The position numbers were made by a program, and so were the translations under genes. The notes beneath the pieces are model-generated. The model worked only from the letters and a program-made list of their open reading frames with translations, did no database searches and was not told the DNA's origin. A stretch of 64,000 nucleotides of DNA, from contig NZ_JAQYUU010000003.1 in the NCBI RefSeq assembly GCF_028728205.1, forward strand, positions 124,001 to 188,000, written 5' to 3'. This document shows positions 51,090 to 60,646 of this stretch, piece after piece (position 1 is the first letter of the stretch; each line of letters opens with the position of its first letter). The DNA is from Clostridium sp. 'White wine YQ'. Its GTDB lineage: Bacteria; Bacillota; Clostridia; Clostridiales; Clostridiaceae.

Positions 51090-52405
51090 AAACTTAAAAC
51101 AAATTCAGTTATTTGGTTTATCGTATCAAAATCTTTTATTGAATTATAGTATTTTATAAATTTCAATGTTAATATACATTCCACATTCAATAAATCTAAA
51201 GACATAACTTCTAAAAATTGATTTTTTAATTCATCAATTTCCTCAGCTATTTCCATATTAATATAAACTTCTAATAGTTCCTCAAAAGAATTTAATAATA
51301 TCTGATCATTTTTAGATACCCTACTATATTTTATGCCTTTATCAAGATATTTTATAGCTATATTGTCATCTCCAGCCCTTCTCGCCGCTATTCCAATATC
51401 ATAATATATATACTCTGAATAAGGTCTATGGGATAACTCCTCATATCTTTTCATCAACCCTAATGATTTATTCAAATACATTTTTATATTTTTTCTATCA
51501 TTAATATTTATATAGGTTTCTAGCAAATTACATAACGTAACCATTTGAAACTCCAAAGCATTTAAATCTAATAGATCTAGTAATTGTTTATATTTTTTTA
51601 TAGCTTCATTAAATTTATTAAGCTCTCTAAGGCAATTACCATGTATAGTCATGCACTCAAATTTCCGCTTAACACTTTTGTTTATTTCATCCGAAAAGTT
51701 CTTTTCTAACACGGAGAGCTCACTTAACACCTTTTCACGGTTGTTCATATTTTTATAGCTCAACAAGTTGTTAAACATAATATTATAAGCTAATTCTTTT
51801 GATATACTATCTTTATTAGCAATTGCTAAATTATTGTTGTAAATACTTTCATCATATCTTTTTAATCTTATACAACAATTACTTAATGTTAAAAGCAACC
51901 TACAATATTCTTCTTTCGAAAGCAAGCTATAGCTATTTTCATATGCTTTTATATAGTAAGTATATGCTGCTTCATAATCATTACTTTCATAATATTTATC
52001 TCCTAACAGCTTATATAAAGAATATTTTTTGAACTTGTCATTAAACCGTATTAGCAAGTCCTCCATTTTTAAGATATGTTGTTCATAATTTTCTTTTATG
52101 AAATCACTTTCCTCGTTTGTAATCTTTAAAATAAACTCCTGAAAAACAAGTTCCAATTGTTTTTCTACTGTATCCTCGAAAAAATCCGGCAACACATTAA
52201 AATCAATTTTTTTATTCTTACAAATATGATTAATATTTTCCGAAAGTATTTTTGCTGTTGGTTCCGTTATACTCGCCTTATCATTTTCCATCATACTAAT
52301 CAGATTACGCGTAATCTGATTGCCAGCCAATTCATGCTGCTTTATCCCGAGTTTTTCTCTTAACTCTTTTAACTTCATTCCCGGTGTTACTATTTCAAGA
52401 TTCAT
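51077..52405 (-). CDS. RRNPP-type quorum-sensing regulator (HTH plus TPR)
   Basis: 442 residues, close to the length of NprR. The N-terminal helix-turn-helix is MKLKELREKLGIKQHELAGNQITRNLISMMENDKASITEPTAKILSENI-type sequence (about residues 10-60), an XRE/Cro-like fold. From about residue 110 to the end runs a series of tetratricopeptide-like helical hairpins (KLLGDKYYESNDYEAAYTYYIKAYENS; ECMTIHGNCLRELNKFNEAIKKYKQLL; YYDIGIAARRAGDDNIAIKYLDKGIKY), which in PlcR, NprR and Rap bind the imported pheromone. The signal peptide is encoded directly downstream. Palindromes at 50865-51040 and at its own promoter are its likely binding sites. It probably activates the peptide cluster at high cell density. 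Confidence 0.88.
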   Translation of the reverse strand: MNLEIVTPGMKLKELREKLGIKQHELAGNQITRNLISMMENDKASITEPTAKILSENINHICKNKKIDFNVLPDFFEDTVEKQLELVFQEFILKITNEESDFIKENYEQHILKMEDLLIRFNDKFKKYSLYKLLGDKYYESNDYEAAYTYYIKAYENSYSLLSKEEYCRLLLTLSNCCIRLKRYDESIYNNNLAIANKDSISKELAYNIMFNNLLSYKNMNNREKVLSELSVLEKNFSDEINKSVKRKFECMTIHGNCLRELNKFNEAIKKYKQLLDLLDLNALEFQMVTLCNLLETYININDRKNIKMYLNKSLGLMKRYEELSHRPYSEYIYYDIGIAARRAGDDNIAIKYLDKGIKYSRVSKNDQILLNSFEELLEVYINMEIAEEIDELKNQFLEVMSLDLLNVECILTLKFIKYYNSIKDFDTINQITEFVLSLKTR

Positions 52406-52447
52406 TATCTAAGCACCTCTTTATATTGGTAAATTAAAACCCCTTAA

Positions 52448-52466
52448 GTAAAAGATTATCATTTAC
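52448..52466. promoter_or_regulatory. GTAAA-N9-TTTAC palindrome, site D, in the regulator promoter
   Basis: GTAAAAGATTATCATTTAC shares the outer arms of sites A to C. On the minus strand it overlaps a possible -10 TAATCT (52453-52458), placed 17 bases from TTGAAT (52476-52481). Binding here would repress the regulator's own gene. Confidence 0.5.
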
Positions 52467-52506
52467 CTTTGTTATATTCAATATAATTTTTCATAAATTA
52501 TTATAA

Positions 52507-52538
52507 AAGCCAGTAATGTATGTTCACATTACTGGCTT
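52507..52538 (-). terminator. Terminator after topB
   Basis: A 13-base-pair stem AAGCCAGTAATGT/ACATTACTGGCTT is followed by a short T-rich stretch, eight bases beyond the topB stop. Confidence 0.8.
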
Positions 52539-52546
52539 CTAGAATT

Positions 52547-54742
52547 TTATTTTTCCTTATTAAACAATGCCATTAAGTCTCCAAATGGATTATTAACTAC
52601 TTCCTCTGCTTCTTTTTTCATTTTCTTCATATAATTTTGAACATCTCTTTTACTATTCTTATGTTCTTTATTATCAAATCTCTTATTAAATACAGATGCT
52701 TTTTCTCTAAAGTTACAAGTAGCACTTGCACATACATATATTTGTCCTTCACCCTGTCCCCTAAGTTCTAATCTCTTATGACATTCTGGGCATCTAGCAT
52801 TAGTAAATTTACTTACATTTTCTCTATGTCCACACTCTCTGTCTTGGCAAACATTCATAACTCCATGCTTACCTTTAACTTCAAGCATGTACTTGCCACA
52901 CTCAGGACACTTCTTTCCAGTAAGATTGTCATGTCTAAATTTATCACTGCTGCCTTTTACATCTTGAACTAATTCAGCTGCATACTTTCTCATTCTATCT
53001 ATAAAATCATTAGGATTTTTCTTACCTTTACTTATTAGCTCTAACTCCATTTCCCATTCTGCAGTTAATAATGGAGATTTTAGTTCTGCAGGAACTAGTT
53101 CTATAAGCTGCTTACCTTTTGATGTTGGTATTATCTCCTTACCATTCTTCTCTATATAGAACATATTATATAACTTTTCTATAATATCAGCTCTAGTTGC
53201 AACAGTACCTATTCCACCAGTTTCACCCAAGGTTTTAGCATGTGCCTTATCTATAGCTACATACTTTTGTGGCTTCTCCATTGCTGATAGTAATGTACCT
53301 TCATTAAATCTTGCTGGAGGTTTAGTTTGTTGTTTTTTACTTTCTACTGATAGAATATTTATTTTGTCACCCTTCTTTAAGCTAGGTAATTCTTGGCTAT
53401 CTCTCTCATCTTCATCCTCTGATAAATCATCAGCTCTATCATATACTTTTTTCCAACCTTTAGATTTTATAACATTTCCTTTTGCGACAAAAGTTTCTCC
53501 ATTTATATCAGAAACTATTGTTGTTTGAATATACTCATAAGGTGGAAGCATTACAGCTAAGAATCTTTTTACTACTAGCTCATAAATATGTCTTTCTTCA
53601 CTACTTAAAAGACCTATATTAACTTTTTCCTCTGTTGGAATTATTGCATGGTGATCACTAACCTTGCTATCATCAACAAAGCCTTTATGTGCATTTATCT
53701 TTCCTTTTAATATCTCTGTTGCTAATGCTCTATAATTTCCTATGGATATAGCCTTTAATCTATCCGGAAGCGTTGCTACTATATCGCTAGAAATATATCT
53801 TGAATCAGTTCTTGGATAAGTTAATATCTTATAGTTTTCATATAATCTTTGCATTATTGATAGAGTTTGCTTTGCTGAATATCCATATATTCTATTTCCA
53901 TCCCTTTGAAGCTCTGTTAAATCATAAAGAGCTGGTGCGAATTGTTTCTTGGCACTTTCAGTAACATCTACGACATTAGCTTCTTTACCTTTTGTTGCTG
54001 CAAGGATTTTATTTACTCTATCTAAATCGAAGATATTGCTGTTATTATTTTTGTCCCTATAGCTTAATGCAAATCCCTTAGCCTTTGCATTAATTACATA
54101 ATAATCCTTTGGTTTAAAATTCTTTATTTCTTCTTCACGATTTACTATCATTGCAAGGGTTGCTGATTGAACCCTTCCTGCTGTAAGCTGCGCATTATGT
54201 TTACAAGTAAGTGCTCTAGTTACATTTAACCCTACAACCCAGTCAGCCTCCGATCTACACTGTGCTGCCTTATATAAATTATCATATTGAGATGATGGTT
54301 TAAGATTTCTAAAACCATCTAATATAGCTTTATCTGTCTGAGATGAAATCCAAAGTCTCTTAGTTGGTTTATTTACCCTTGCCTTTTCAATAATCCATCT
54401 AGCAACTAGTTCTCCTTCTCTTCCTGCATCTGTAGCTATAACAATCTCACTTACATCTTTTCTATTTAACTGTTCTTTTACAGCATTAAATTGCTTTCCA
54501 CTTTGCTTTATAACTACAAGTTTTAAATGTTTTGGAAGCATTGGTAAATCCTCTAACTTCCAAGCCTTATATTTATCATCATAAGCTTCTGGATCTGCTA
54601 ATGTTACCAAATGCCCTAATGCCCAGGTTACTATATATTTATCTCCTTCTATAAATCCATTGCCTTTTCTACTACATTTTAAAACTCTGGCAAGTTCTCT
54701 TCCCACAGAAGGTTTTTCTGCTAAAACTAATATTTTACTCAT
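52547..54742 (-). CDS. topB: DNA topoisomerase III
   Basis: Type IA topoisomerase, 731 residues, that decatenates DNA and resolves replication intermediates. The N-terminal TOPRIM domain shows LAEKPSVGRELAR and ATDAGREGELVARWII with the acidic Mg2+ residues. The catalytic tyrosine lies in ILTYPRTDSRYIS (about 310). ETGGIGTVATRADIIEKL is the other family hallmark. Two C-terminal zinc ribbons (CPECGKYMLEVKGKHG and CPECHKRLELRGQGEG) make it longer than E. coli TopB and match the Firmicute form. It is monocistronic, and its terminator separates it from the quorum-sensing regulator upstream region. Confidence 0.95.
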   Translation of the reverse strand: MSKILVLAEKPSVGRELARVLKCSRKGNGFIEGDKYIVTWALGHLVTLADPEAYDDKYKAWKLEDLPMLPKHLKLVVIKQSGKQFNAVKEQLNRKDVSEIVIATDAGREGELVARWIIEKARVNKPTKRLWISSQTDKAILDGFRNLKPSSQYDNLYKAAQCRSEADWVVGLNVTRALTCKHNAQLTAGRVQSATLAMIVNREEEIKNFKPKDYYVINAKAKGFALSYRDKNNNSNIFDLDRVNKILAATKGKEANVVDVTESAKKQFAPALYDLTELQRDGNRIYGYSAKQTLSIMQRLYENYKILTYPRTDSRYISSDIVATLPDRLKAISIGNYRALATEILKGKINAHKGFVDDSKVSDHHAIIPTEEKVNIGLLSSEERHIYELVVKRFLAVMLPPYEYIQTTIVSDINGETFVAKGNVIKSKGWKKVYDRADDLSEDEDERDSQELPSLKKGDKINILSVESKKQQTKPPARFNEGTLLSAMEKPQKYVAIDKAHAKTLGETGGIGTVATRADIIEKLYNMFYIEKNGKEIIPTSKGKQLIELVPAELKSPLLTAEWEMELELISKGKKNPNDFIDRMRKYAAELVQDVKGSSDKFRHDNLTGKKCPECGKYMLEVKGKHGVMNVCQDRECGHRENVSKFTNARCPECHKRLELRGQGEGQIYVCASATCNFREKASVFNKRFDNKEHKNSKRDVQNYMKKMKKEAEEVVNNPFGDLMALFNKEK

Positions 54743-54925
54743 ATATTATTTCCTTTCACTTATCGTCTCTTTAAATAAGAGATTTTTAAAAACTCATTTT
54801 ATTATACACTAAATAAATAAAAGAAATCTTCTTATATTGCTATAAATATAAGAAGAGTCTTAAAAATACTATATAATTAAATATTACTTAAATTCTAATA
54901 TACAACCTTAATTTAATACTATATA

Positions 54926-55663
54926 CTACTGCACTGGAATTTCCATTTTTGATATTGTATATCCTATATTCATTGTTCCTCCTGCCTTATCAAAAAATAC
55001 TCCTACATGCTCTGAGAAAAAACCATTTGTTCTGTACTTTCCCCCTAGGGGACCTTGCTCTTCGGCTTTTATTGTGTCATTCACCCATTTATCTAAGTCA
55101 TTCTTCTTAAAGTCATACTTTCCATCATACATTGCTAATATCATATCTTTTAGCATCTGATATTCTTCTAATTTAAATACTCTATCTATAGGAACTGTCA
55201 CCAATATTTCAAGTTCCAATCCACCCTTTTTAGTCTCTGGACTTGTTCCCATATTGAAATTAATATTTTCATATTTATTCTGTGCGCCATCATTTATTTC
55301 TATTTTATTAGTCATAACCATATCAATTTCTCCAAAAGATGCATCTCTTTTATCTGGATGAAACTCGGCACTTGTATCCATGTTACTTGATACATTATAT
55401 TTTGCAAATACCTGTTTAAATTTATCAATATGATCTCTTCCAAATTTATATAAATCTTCTTTAGTTTTTATTATTTCTGAAATATTTTGTCTGTCTAATT
55501 GTTTCTGTGATGTCCTTTGTCCTTGTCCATCAGCTGCATTCTCTACTTTTGCCGATGTGTCCTCTGTCTTTGTTTTATCATCACCTTTACTCTTATTTGA
55601 GCATCCTGCAATCCCTAGCATTAATATTCCCGCTATTATACCAGCCATTATTCTTTTACTCAT
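54926..55663 (-). CDS. Exported lipoprotein of unknown function
   Basis: 245 residues. The signal peptide MSKRIMAGIIAGILMLGIAGC ends with a perfect lipobox (LGIAGC), so the mature protein is lipid-anchored outside the membrane. A charged linker rich in Lys, Asp and Glu (about 22-60) is followed by a globular part with FHPDKRDASFGEIDMVMTNKIEIN and LELEILVTVPIDRVFKLEEYQ. I do not recognise the family. No catalytic motif is evident. It lies between topB and the SWIM/SNF2 helicase gene without obvious functional link. A ribosome site AGGGG precedes the ATG. Confidence 0.8.
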   Translation of the reverse strand: MSKRIMAGIIAGILMLGIAGCSNKSKGDDKTKTEDTSAKVENAADGQGQRTSQKQLDRQNISEIIKTKEDLYKFGRDHIDKFKQVFAKYNVSSNMDTSAEFHPDKRDASFGEIDMVMTNKIEINDGAQNKYENINFNMGTSPETKKGGLELEILVTVPIDRVFKLEEYQMLKDMILAMYDGKYDFKKNDLDKWVNDTIKAEEQGPLGGKYRTNGFFSEHVGVFFDKAGGTMNIGYTISKMEIPVQ

Positions 55664-55797
55664 TTTTACCCCTCTACCTTTATAGAATCTCTATACTCAT
55701 TTTACCTTCAGCGCCCATAACTGTCAAAAATTATATTATTTCTAATATATTGTTATATACTTCTTGTTTTCTTAAGGATTATTCCTATAATTTACAC

Positions 55798-55837
55798 AAA
55801 AATGGAGTATTGAATATATATTCAATACTCCATTTTT
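55798..55837 (-). terminator. Terminator after the SNF2 helicase gene
   Basis: A perfect 20-base-pair palindrome of AAAAATGGAGTATTGAATAT and its complement lies 18 bases after the stop, with T-runs on both strands. Confidence 0.9.
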
Positions 55838-55855
55838 AGTCTTCATATTAAATGA

Positions 55856-58800
55856 CTAACCAAACAGTTTCAATAATTCTTCTTCTTTTAATCCTTTTAA
55901 TATTTCTCCAGAATCTAATCCATTTTCTAAAACCATGTTAATTAGTTCTTTCTTACTTTCTTGTAATTTTATAATCTTTTCTTCTACAGATCCTTTTGCT
56001 ATAAGCTTTATTACTTCTACTACATTTTTTTGTCCAAATCTATGAGCTCTATCTGTAGCTTGATCTTCTACAGCAGGATTCCACCATGGATCGAAATGTA
56101 TAACCACATCTGCTCCAGTTAGGTTAAGACCAGTTCCCCCTGCCTTTAGAGATATTAAAAAAACTTTAGTTTCATCCACGTTAAATGAATTAACCATTTT
56201 AATTCTATCCTGAGCCTTTGTAGCTCCATCCAAATAAAAATGTTCTATTTCATTTAATTTCATCAATTCACTTATCCTCTTTAGCATGGTTGTAAATTGT
56301 GAAAAAACTAGAACCTTATGTCCTTCCTCTATACTTTGATTAAGGATTTCTAAAAACGCCCCCAGCTTTCCGCTTTGCTCATTGTAGTTATCCACAACTA
56401 ATGCAGGATCTAGGGATAACTGCCTTAATTTTGTAAGATAGGCCAACACTTTAATATTAACTCCTGATTTGCTAAGTTCTTCTCTAATTCTTTCCTTAGC
56501 ATAATCTGCATAAGCTTTATATATTTTTTCTTGTTTTCTTTCCATATCTATTAAAATATTTTTTTCTATTTTATCAGGTAATTCTTGTATTACATCCCTT
56601 TTTAACCTTCTTAAAATAAATGGCTTTATAAATAAAGATAGGTTATTTATGCCCTCTTCCTGCTTTTCAAATATTCTCTTAAATTTCTTTTCGCCATATA
56701 AATATCCAGGCATTAAGAAATCAAATATTGACCATAACTCAACCAAAGAATTCTCTAATGGTGTACCAGTTAATGCAAACCGTCTTTTTGCATTTAAGCT
56801 TTTAACTGTTTCTGCATTTTGTGATGAGGAATTTTTAATATTCTGTGCCTCATCAATTATTAAATAATCTAGAGAAACTTTTTTATATAATTCTTCATCT
56901 CTTTTTAATACTCCATATGAAGTTATTAAAACATCTAATTTATCTAAGTTATTGATTGTTTTATTTCTTTGAGTTTGAGTTCCTGCCATAACTTCCACCT
57001 TTAAGGATGGTGCAAATTTATTAAATTCTTCTAACCAGTTATAAACTAAAGAAGTTGGTGCTACAATAAGTGTCTTTTTACCTTTATTAGACAATATAAA
57101 AGTAATCGCCTGAAGTGTCTTTCCAAGCCCCATCTCATCTCCTAATATACCACCAAAGCCTAGATAGTCTAAGGATTTCATCCAACTATACCCCATTTTT
57201 TGATACTCCCTTAATTCTCCTCTTAACTCTTTAGGAACATCAACTTTAAAGTTTTCTAATGAGTGAATTCTTTTCTTCATTTCATCTATGCATTCTAAGC
57301 CATTTATAAATGTCGCTCTCTCTTCATTAGCTAAGGACTCAATTACCAATGCCTTGTTTTTAGGTATATTTATTTCATTTTCTATTTCCTCTCCTGAAGT
57401 TACACTCTCAATAAACCTATGAAGCTTTTTTAACTCTTCGTTATCCAAATCAATAAAAGCTCCTCCTTTTATCTTATGATATTTTTTATTCCTATTTATT
57501 GAGTATATGATTTCTCTCGCATCCTCTGGAGAAAGCTCATCTATGTCATATTGAAAAGTAAAATAATCTCTTTCTTCTCTCATCAACGCATTTATCTTAA
57601 TTTCTTTTACTACTTTTTCTTTTTTAACTCTATCTGAATAATATATATTTCCTAATGTTATAAGCTTCTGAACTCCATCTCTTAAAAAATAGAACTCCGC
57701 TGCTTCCCCACCTTTAAGCACAAATTTCCTTGCACCTATAGCAAAATTAAGCTTCTCTATTACCTCTAAAATTTCTTTTTCTTTATCTAATTCCCTTGTT
57801 ATAAATTTATCACCAAAATCCTCTGGCTCATCTAATGGATTTATCATTTCTTCACCATATCTGAAGAGTACTTCTAAGGTTATATCTTTTTCTCTATCTA
57901 AATAAAAATCCACCTTAAGAGGCTCATTTATAAAACTCTCTCTCATATTTCTGTCTAAACTTATATCTGAAGTTACGCGTTCTATTATGGGAAGTAAATT
58001 ACCTAATACTTGATTTTTAAACTTACTATTAATAACTTTCTCTTTCCCTAATTTCTCATATATACTTCCATACACTTCTACTTGTTCTTCTGATGGCAAA
58101 TAAACCTTGGATCCATTTAAAAATACATCCTTTGTTTTATTTAATGAGATATATCCTTCTTCTTGTGTAAGAAATATATGATTTCCTTCTTCTCTTATAC
58201 TATAGCTAATAGGTAAGTTTTCTTTTACAATTTTCACTTCTCCTATATCTTCAAATCCTATCTTAAGAAATATCTTATGATTTCCCATAATGGATAGGGT
58301 TTCCCTAAGCTTATCTATAGGTAGAGTCATCGCCTTACCTTTTATTATACTTTTATTATATAAAGAGAAGCTTCCTCTTAAAAAATCCTCCATAGCCATT
58401 TGAGTAATTAAATATTTTATAAGATTCTTATCTTCCTTACTAAAAGTATGCTTATTTCCCTGGAAAACAAATTCTTTACCAAATTCTACTGTTCCTTTAT
58501 TTCTAAATGCCTCTAGAAATTCTCTTAGCCCTTTTACAACATACAACTTATTATTGCCTATTTTAAAATGTATGTTAAAGTACCATCCTTCAATTTCTAC
58601 ATATGTTTCAAGAGTTATTTTTTGCTTATATAGACCTTGCCTCTGCATCTTAAAGAAATCCATCAGCATCTTTTCTTCGTCTTCTACTCTTTTTGAACTA
58701 TTGATTTCTGAAGTCCTTATGTTTTCTTGATCTTGATTTAATAGATATAGCAGCAAGGCATTTATATGTTTGCATCTATAATTTACTCTTCTTACTGAAT

Positions 58801-59050
58801 TCTTTTCATAATCTGCACAACTACAATAAGTTTGCTCAAGTTCAGCATTTTTTTCACTTATTATCACCGAACTATAATAAGTATTAATAAGATCTTGGGA
58901 TAACACATCGCCTTTTATTATGTAAAGTCCTTCATTTTGTTTGTACTCTCCGCTTAATATACAACCTTGATTATAAACATTTTTAGCTTTTGAAATATCT
59001 ATATCTGAACATCTATCTAACACTTCATAAAGTGCACTTTTTATATTCAT
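55856..59050 (-). CDS. SWIM-domain SNF2-family helicase
   Basis: 1064 residues. An N-terminal SWIM zinc finger is seen in the CSCADYEKNSVRRVNYRCKH region (CxC...CxH, about 75-100). A long helicase-associated region comes next, then the SNF2 ATPase from about 610: GGILGDEMGLGKTLQ (Walker A), LIIDEAQNIKN (DEAQ variant), LTGTPLENSLVELWSIFDFL, and the C-terminal half with KVLVFSQFTTMLKRI and DQATDRAHRFGQKNVVEVIK. Bacterial members remodel protein-DNA or RNA polymerase complexes; the role here is not known. The frame opens at 59080, but TAGGAG lies eight bases before the ATG at 59048-59050. Single gene. Confidence 0.92.
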   Translation of the reverse strand: MNIKSALYEVLDRCSDIDISKAKNVYNQGCILSGEYKQNEGLYIIKGDVLSQDLINTYYSSVIISEKNAELEQTYCSCADYEKNSVRRVNYRCKHINALLLYLLNQDQENIRTSEINSSKRVEDEEKMLMDFFKMQRQGLYKQKITLETYVEIEGWYFNIHFKIGNNKLYVVKGLREFLEAFRNKGTVEFGKEFVFQGNKHTFSKEDKNLIKYLITQMAMEDFLRGSFSLYNKSIIKGKAMTLPIDKLRETLSIMGNHKIFLKIGFEDIGEVKIVKENLPISYSIREEGNHIFLTQEEGYISLNKTKDVFLNGSKVYLPSEEQVEVYGSIYEKLGKEKVINSKFKNQVLGNLLPIIERVTSDISLDRNMRESFINEPLKVDFYLDREKDITLEVLFRYGEEMINPLDEPEDFGDKFITRELDKEKEILEVIEKLNFAIGARKFVLKGGEAAEFYFLRDGVQKLITLGNIYYSDRVKKEKVVKEIKINALMREERDYFTFQYDIDELSPEDAREIIYSINRNKKYHKIKGGAFIDLDNEELKKLHRFIESVTSGEEIENEINIPKNKALVIESLANEERATFINGLECIDEMKKRIHSLENFKVDVPKELRGELREYQKMGYSWMKSLDYLGFGGILGDEMGLGKTLQAITFILSNKGKKTLIVAPTSLVYNWLEEFNKFAPSLKVEVMAGTQTQRNKTINNLDKLDVLITSYGVLKRDEELYKKVSLDYLIIDEAQNIKNSSSQNAETVKSLNAKRRFALTGTPLENSLVELWSIFDFLMPGYLYGEKKFKRIFEKQEEGINNLSLFIKPFILRRLKRDVIQELPDKIEKNILIDMERKQEKIYKAYADYAKERIREELSKSGVNIKVLAYLTKLRQLSLDPALVVDNYNEQSGKLGAFLEILNQSIEEGHKVLVFSQFTTMLKRISELMKLNEIEHFYLDGATKAQDRIKMVNSFNVDETKVFLISLKAGGTGLNLTGADVVIHFDPWWNPAVEDQATDRAHRFGQKNVVEVIKLIAKGSVEEKIIKLQESKKELINMVLENGLDSGEILKGLKEEELLKLFG

Positions 59051-59137
59051 TATTACAACTCCTAAAGTAATTTCTAACAAGTGTTTTAACTATAAAACAT
59101 ATTATAATTATAGCCCATTTTTATAGAAGAATAAAAT

Positions 59138-59175
59138 AAAGTACGCTAAAACCTATAAATGTCCTAACGCACCTT
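59138..59175 (-). terminator. Terminator after the YtrA-like operon
   Basis: An imperfect 11-base-pair stem, with three G-T pairs on the minus-strand RNA, pairs AAGGTGCGTTA with TAGCGTACTTT and is followed by a T-rich tail. It lies 20 bases after the permease stop. Confidence 0.65.
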
Positions 59176-59194
59176 ATTTTGTGAAATATTAATC

Positions 59195-59929
59195 TTAAAC
59201 TATATCCAATTTATTCTCTAGTACTTTAGATATTTTAAAGAATACTAATACACCTAAGAGGCATTGTATTAAAATTATTGGAATATTTATTGTAACATAG
59301 AACATTTTATTTATAAGAAACATCATTGTTCCAGCTGGCCAAAAATTATGTGGATATATATAATTAATAAATAAGAATATTAACACTCCTACTAAACTTC
59401 CTATTACACCGAGTCCAGATGCTATAACATAATTACTAATTCTACTTCTTACAAATGTTGTAACAAACAAGATAATGAGATAAATTGCTACCGTATTTAA
59501 AAACAACAAAAAGATATTAAAAGTATCTACTACTCTTACATAAACAATCATTGTATCAACTTGTGAAGATAAAAACATGGTTATTACTCCCATAATACCA
59601 AAAAAAGCTTGAATTAGTATAAATCCAGTTATATGCGAAAGAAAAAATTTCTTTCCTGATATATTAGTTAAAAACATCAGCTTTCCTCTTGAACTAGTTA
59701 ATTGCATTTGTAGTATTACTACACCAGCTATTAAATTAATATATAATAATAACTTTGTAAAATCACTAATTGGATTAAAAGCATATTCAAATCCTACTCT
59801 AAGTGGGTTAAACACTGGAATTACTCCATGATAAAACATTCCAATCAAACTTACTACTATAAATAAAAAGATCTCAAGTATATAAAATAACTTCAATTCT
59901 TTATATCCAAATTTCAATATATTTCTCAT
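59195..59929 (-). CDS. ABC transporter permease of the GntR-linked operon
   Basis: 244-residue membrane protein with six hydrophobic segments, typical of the ABC-2-like permeases that follow YtrA-type regulators. The N-terminus ILKFGYKELKLFYILEIFLFIVVSLIGMFY is membrane-embedded. TSSRGKLMFLTNISGKKFFLSH is the cytoplasmic loop that precedes the next helices and is the only conserved-looking part. The substrate is unknown; relatives respond to cell-envelope antibiotics or lipid II inhibitors. The gene follows the ATPase gene by five bases, completing a regulator-ATPase-permease operon. Confidence 0.8.
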   Translation of the reverse strand: MRNILKFGYKELKLFYILEIFLFIVVSLIGMFYHGVIPVFNPLRVGFEYAFNPISDFTKLLLYINLIAGVVILQMQLTSSRGKLMFLTNISGKKFFLSHITGFILIQAFFGIMGVITMFLSSQVDTMIVYVRVVDTFNIFLLFLNTVAIYLIILFVTTFVRSRISNYVIASGLGVIGSLVGVLIFLFINYIYPHNFWPAGTMMFLINKMFYVTINIPIILIQCLLGVLVFFKISKVLENKLDIV

Positions 59930-59934
59930 ATCTC

Positions 59935-60633
59935 TTACCTCTTATAAATTTCCCTATAAATTTCTTCAAGAGAACTATTTCTTTCCTCTCTTAAAATTTC
60001 TGAATCTCCTTTTAAAAATATCTTTCGATCCTTAACAAACGCTACTTCATCAAATATCCTTTCAAGTTCTGCTACAAGATGTGTTGTTACTATCATAGAA
60101 GATTCTTCATTTAAATTATTTATTATAATATCAGTAACCTCTTCTCTATCTAAGGGGTCTATGCCAGATAAAGGCTCATCTAGTATAAAAAGCTTTGCAT
60201 TTCTACTTAGTGCCAGAATAATAGCAAATTTTTCATATGTTCCCTTAGATAATGACTTTATTTTTTGAGCCCTATCTATTTTAAATCTATCCAATAGGCT
60301 ATTTGCCTTTTCTTCATCAAAATCTCCAAAAAACTCTTTATAGAATTCAATTCCATCCTTGACCTTCATCCACCAACTAAATATATTTTTGTCTTGTAGC
60401 ATAGAAACCCTACCCTTAGTCTCTACTCCTGCTACTTTTCCATCTATATATATTTCCCCTTCAGTTGGTTTCAAAAAACTTTGTATTAAATTAAGGAGTG
60501 TAGTTTTCCCACTACCATTTGGACCTAATATTCCTAATACCTTCCCCTTTTCTAATGTAAATTCAACTCCATCAAGTATAATTTTTCGACCAAAAGATTT
60601 CTTAACATTCTTAACCTCTAATAAAATCTCCAC
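59935..60633 (-). CDS. ABC transporter ATP-binding protein of the GntR-linked operon
   Basis: 232-residue ATPase. Walker A GPNGSGKTTLL begins near residue 37, the signature is unusual (LSKGTYEKFAIILALSRNA instead of LSGGQ), Walker B is LFILDEPLSGIDPLDRE, and the H-loop is TTHLVAELERIFDE. The SKG-T-K-F signature is characteristic of the YtrB/BcrA-like branch linked to GntR repressors. It is 13 bases after the regulator gene. ATP hydrolysis should drive the neighbouring permease. Export of an antibiotic or lipid is a family-based inference. Confidence 0.87.
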   Translation of the reverse strand: MEILLEVKNVKKSFGRKIILDGVEFTLEKGKVLGILGPNGSGKTTLLNLIQSFLKPTEGEIYIDGKVAGVETKGRVSMLQDKNIFSWWMKVKDGIEFYKEFFGDFDEEKANSLLDRFKIDRAQKIKSLSKGTYEKFAIILALSRNAKLFILDEPLSGIDPLDREEVTDIIINNLNEESSMIVTTHLVAELERIFDEVAFVKDRKIFLKGDSEILREERNSSLEEIYREIYKR

Positions 60634-60646
60634 TGATTACTCCCCC

